NCBI GenBank assembly: GCA_028819775.1
Contig: JAPPKV010000088.1
Location: 1 to 11,689 of the forward strand
From: Gammaproteobacteria bacterium
Lineage (GTDB): Bacteria > Pseudomonadota > Gammaproteobacteria > Pseudomonadales > Azotimanducaceae_A
DNA: 11,689 nucleotides
Direction of reading: 5' to 3'
Positions 9,337-11,689 of the stretch are shown one piece after another. The notes beneath the pieces were generated by a model. That model worked only from the letters and a program-made list of their open reading frames with translations. It did not search any database and was not told where the DNA came from. Within the stretch, counting starts at the first letter, position 1; the number at the start of each line of letters is the position of its first letter. The position numbers were made by a program, and so were the translations under genes.

Positions 9337-10791
9337 ATGAGAATCACGTGCTCTGGTCCATTCGACCCAACGACTCGCCGTGCGCCTGTCAGGCGTTCGC
9401 GGAGTCCCTGGCGTGCGGCCAAGCCATTGGTGGCTTCCGCAGTGCTGGCCCTCGGCGGGACTTCCTGGGGAGCGGACATCAGCGAAATCTATGCCGAAGC
9501 CGTCGCCAACGACCCCATCCTGGCCCGAGCCCGGGCGTCATACGAGATCAGCAGGACCGGCGTCACCCTCGCCCGGGCACCACTCTTGCCGCAGGTCACC
9601 GCCAGCGCCGGCCGGTCCATATCCACCACCTCGGTGGACTCCATCGACATGAACCCCAGCAGTCCGAATTTCGGCCGCCCGACACCGGACCGAGAGTCGA
9701 CCGGCCAGAACTGGCGCGCGGGCCTCTCCCAGCAAGTGGTGAACCTGTCAAGCTGGTTCGGCTATCGGGGTGCCCAAGCCGACGCGAACCGGGCCGACTG
9801 GGATCTGCAGACCGCCTCGCAGGTGCTCATCACCCGAGTGGCACAAGCCTATCTGAACGTGCTGTCTCGGCAAGCGGAGCTGGAGTCGGCGATCGCAGCC
9901 GAAGAAGCCGTGCAGCGACAACTCGAACAGGTCCAGCAACGCTTCGACGTCGGACTGGAGGCCATCACCGGCGTCCTGGAATCCAAGGCCGCCTACGACA
10001 GCGCGGTCGTCACGCGCATCCGGGCGGAGAGTCAGCAGCGGGTATCCTTCGAAGCCCTGCGCACGCTCACCGGCTCCGCTTACGGCGAGATCGCCAACCT
10101 CAAGGAAGATCTCGCCATCGTCGATCCGCTACCGAACGACGAGGAAGAGTGGGTGCGCACCGCCATGGACACGAACTCCGCCATCCGTTCCGCCCAACTG
10201 GCCCTGGCGTCAGCAGAACACAACGTTAAGAGCAGCTTGTCGCAGTACCTGCCCACCGTGAGTGCCTCCGCCAGCTACGGGACCAACAGCGGCGAGTCGA
10301 GCATCAACGGATTCGTCCTGCCGAATCAAGGAACCGTGACGTCAGTCGGCTACGCCTTCAACTTCCAAATGCCCCTGTTCCAAGGAATGCGTACGCAAGC
10401 AAGCGTCAAACGCGCACGCCTGTCCCGGGATCTGGCCCGACACGCGCTGATCGAACAGGAACTGAACGTCGCCGAACAGGTCCGAACGCGATTCCGTCTG
10501 GTGGTGACCGATGTCGTCGCAGTCGCCGCCGGCGCCGAAGCCCTGAAGTCCGCCCAGGCGGCCCTCGAGGCCACACAGACCGGATACGAGGTGGGGACCC
10601 GGAACATCGTCGACGTGCTCCTGGCGCAACGGGCTGTGTTCCAAAGCGAATACCAGTACCACCTGTCGCGGCACAACTACGTGCTCGACATGCTCCGGCT
10701 GAAGGAGAGCGCTGGAACGTTGAGCGAGTCGGACATCCAGGAACTGAACAGCAACATCGATCCCGGCAATCCCGTGCAGAAGGCCCCGTAG
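9337..10791 (+). CDS. tolC: TolC family outer-membrane channel protein
   Basis: TolC trimers form the outer-membrane exit duct for type I secretion and tripartite efflux pumps. The 484-residue product (E. coli precursor 493) begins with an export signal: a long basic n-region with many Arg (up to about Lys29), the hydrophobic core PLVASAVLALGG, and a cleavage site near 43-46 (TSWGA). Two outer-membrane-efflux repeats follow: ISEIYAEAVANDPILARARA with APLLPQVTASA opens the first, and AIRSAQLALASAEHNVKSSL with QYLPTVSASASYG opens the second. MPLFQGMRTQASVKRAR and the helical GTRNIVDVLLAQRAVFQSEY complete the pattern. The ATG at 9337 was chosen because GAAGGAA stands about 5 nt upstream; an in-frame GTG at 9304 lies inside the leader stem. 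Its position opposite yqiB-cpdA-parE repeats the E. coli tolC locus, which favours true TolC over a generic efflux lipoprotein. There is no lipobox cysteine. Confidence 0.93.
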   Translation: MRITCSGPFDPTTRRAPVRRSRSPWRAAKPLVASAVLALGGTSWGADISEIYAEAVANDPILARARASYEISRTGVTLARAPLLPQVTASAGRSISTTSVDSIDMNPSSPNFGRPTPDRESTGQNWRAGLSQQVVNLSSWFGYRGAQADANRADWDLQTASQVLITRVAQAYLNVLSRQAELESAIAAEEAVQRQLEQVQQRFDVGLEAITGVLESKAAYDSAVVTRIRAESQQRVSFEALRTLTGSAYGEIANLKEDLAIVDPLPNDEEEWVRTAMDTNSAIRSAQLALASAEHNVKSSLSQYLPTVSASASYGTNSGESSINGFVLPNQGTVTSVGYAFNFQMPLFQGMRTQASVKRARLSRDLARHALIEQELNVAEQVRTRFRLVVTDVVAVAAGAEALKSAQAALEATQTGYEVGTRNIVDVLLAQRAVFQSEYQYHLSRHNYVLDMLRLKESAGTLSESDIQELNSNIDPGNPVQKAP

Positions 10792-10803
10792 CGCGTTGCC
10801 GGA

Positions 10804-10820
10804 GCGGCACAAAGTGCCGC
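10804..10820 (+). terminator. Hairpin after tolC, probable terminator-like stem
   Basis: GCGGCAC (10804-10810) pairs perfectly with GTGCCGC (10814-10820) around AAA, 13 nt after the tolC stop. It is followed by CTTT only, so the T-run is weak. It probably marks the end of the tolC transcript or protects its 3' end. Confidence 0.45.
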
Positions 10821-10879
10821 CTTTGGCACGGCGTCCTTGGGCGGCGGGGGCTGGCGCCAGAAAGCGAGCCCGCCCCCTT

Positions 10880-10950
10880 TCGGGCGCGGGCGAGCCGTTT
10901 GGCGGGGTTGTCCCGCCCCGTGCGCGCCCTACGGGCACAATCAAGAATGC
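10880..10950. repeat. Hairpin-rich intergenic repeat, copy 2
   Basis: A GC-rich convergent spacer with GGCGGG (10901-10906) pairing CCCGCC (10912-10917), and GCCC (10926-10929) pairing GGGC (10933-10936). It ends in acgggcacaatcaagaatgc (10931-10950), which differs from 3528-3547 at only two positions. The shared end runs into waaA: the waaA stop (TCA on the plus strand, 10941-10943) and its final codons lie inside it. It is probably a member of a dispersed non-coding element family. Confidence 0.55.
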
Positions 10951-11689
10951 GGCCGCATTTTCGGTCGACCTTTGCCCTCGTCAAGCCAGCCGCAGAGGCG
11001 GTTGACAACGGCCCGGCGCGCGCCGCGATTGGCATCGACCACGCCCTTGGCCAGCTCGCCTTCCCTGGCGCGTCGCCTCGGATCCGCAAACAGTTCGCCG
11101 ACAGTGCGGGCGATGTCGTATGCGTCCGCTATCGGGTAGAAGCAACCCGCCGCCGCAAACCGCGCGCAGATCTCCTCCACGTCGTGACGCGTCGGGCCCA
11201 TGAGCACCGGCAGGCCGTGCACGGCCGCTTCGATGGGATTGTGACCGCCGGTGCCGTCGAGGCTGCCTCCGACAAAGGCGACTGCGGCGTACGGGTAGAG
11301 GTGCGCCAGGGTCCCCATGACATCGCCGACGAGCACGTCCACAGCTGTCGCGCGATCCGACAACAGGCCGGTCGAGAAGCCGCGCTGTGTCGCCAACTGC
11401 GCGACGCCGGTGGCTCGTTCGGGATGTCGGGGTACGAGAATGAGCCCGATGTTGGGGAATCGGTCGCGCAGTTGCCGGTGGGCGTCGAGCACGGTTTCCT
11501 CCTCGCCGGCGTGGGTGCTTCCGGCAATCCAGACCGGCGCATCGCCGAAACCCGGATCGGCCACGCCGAAACCGTCGGGAGGCATTTCGGCGTCGAACTT
11601 GACGCTGCCGGTGACCTCCACCGACTTGGCCCCAAGGGACCGAAACCGGGCCGCGGTGTCTTCGTACTGGCAGACGATCCCTTCGATAG
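10941..11689 (-). CDS. waaA: 3-deoxy-D-manno-octulosonic acid (Kdo) transferase, C-terminal part (cut by window edge)
   Basis: WaaA/KdtA transfers Kdo from CMP-Kdo to lipid A precursor at the cytoplasmic face of the inner membrane, an essential step in most lipopolysaccharide makers. About 249 C-terminal residues are present (E. coli total 425); the N-terminal acceptor domain and membrane anchor lie beyond the right edge. Visible marks are VCQYEDTAARFRSLGAK followed by VEVTGSVKFDAEM, WIAGSTHAGEEETVLDAH, LILVPRHPER, and the donor-site block AFVGGSLDGTGGHNPIEAA followed by GLPVLMGP. This is a GT-B C-terminal domain. An in-frame ATG-like start near 11621 is not the real one, because conserved family sequence continues upstream to the edge. 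It converges on tolC, and its last residues (RPHS) and stop codon are contributed by the repeat at 10931-10950, so its tail may have been reshaped by that element. Confidence 0.93.
   Translation of the reverse strand, partial: IEGIVCQYEDTAARFRSLGAKSVEVTGSVKFDAEMPPDGFGVADPGFGDAPVWIAGSTHAGEEETVLDAHRQLRDRFPNIGLILVPRHPERATGVAQLATQRGFSTGLLSDRATAVDVLVGDVMGTLAHLYPYAAVAFVGGSLDGTGGHNPIEAAVHGLPVLMGPTRHDVEEICARFAAAGCFYPIADAYDIARTVGELFADPRRRAREGELAKGVVDANRGARRAVVNRLCGWLDEGKGRPKMRPHS

Noticed and set aside
9337..9430. TolC signal as a twin-arginine (Tat) signal
   Set aside because: The RR pairs lack the following FLK-type context, and outer-membrane TolC proteins use the Sec route.
10342..10944. A minus-strand frame across the tolC 3' end and spacer
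   Set aside because: Low-complexity translation, antisense to tolC, with no family resemblance.
10941..11621. waaA starting at 11621 as a complete short gene
   Set aside because: Conserved WaaA sequence (VCQYEDTAARFRSLGAK) continues in frame upstream to the window edge, so the gene is simply cut off.

Overview
The window is about 11.7 kb of GC-rich chromosomal DNA, tightly packed with housekeeping genes. The gene set and order point to a gammaproteobacterium: an EF-P beta-lysylation system (efp, epmA, epmB), topoisomerase IV genes next to cpdA and yqiB with tolC diverging, and waaA for Kdo-lipid A synthesis. I cannot place it below class level. No phage, transposase, CRISPR array, tRNA or rRNA was seen, and every recognised gene looks intact except the two cut by the window edges.

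Layout. (1) 1-2091, EF-P module: epmA (minus, C-terminus beyond position 1) lies 10 nt downstream of efp (minus). epmB runs divergently from efp across a 63-bp gap. A carrier protein and the two enzymes that make and attach its beta-lysine are therefore in one locus. (2) 2092-3433: a 133-bp spacer with a tandem 21-bp repeat, then a two-helix inner-membrane protein of AhpA/YtjB type. Its cytoplasmic half looks like a class III nucleotide cyclase domain that has lost its metal-binding aspartates. (3) 3434-3568: a convergent spacer rich in hairpins. (4) 3569-9124, minus strand: yqiB, cpdA, parE, parC, transcribed in that order, with cpdA and parE overlapping by 4 nt. This matches the E. coli neighbourhood tolC / nudF-yqiB-cpdA-yqiA-parE, but yqiA and nudF are missing. 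(5) 9125-9336: divergent promoter region. (6) 9337-10791: tolC. (7) 10792-10940: a second hairpin-rich convergent spacer whose end matches the first at 18 of 20 bases. (8) 10941-11689: the C-terminal part of waaA, minus strand.

How the genes work together: modified EF-P helps ribosomes through polyproline stretches; ParC/ParE decatenate chromosomes; CpdA would lower cAMP; TolC and WaaA serve the outer membrane. I see no clear undescribed multi-gene system. The best leads are small: a perfect 8-bp hairpin that buries the epmA start codon just after the efp stop, a likely efp promoter whose -10 box overlaps the epmB start codon, the pseudo-cyclase membrane protein (which itself contains a Pro-Pro-Pro stretch), and the repeat shared by both convergent gene junctions.
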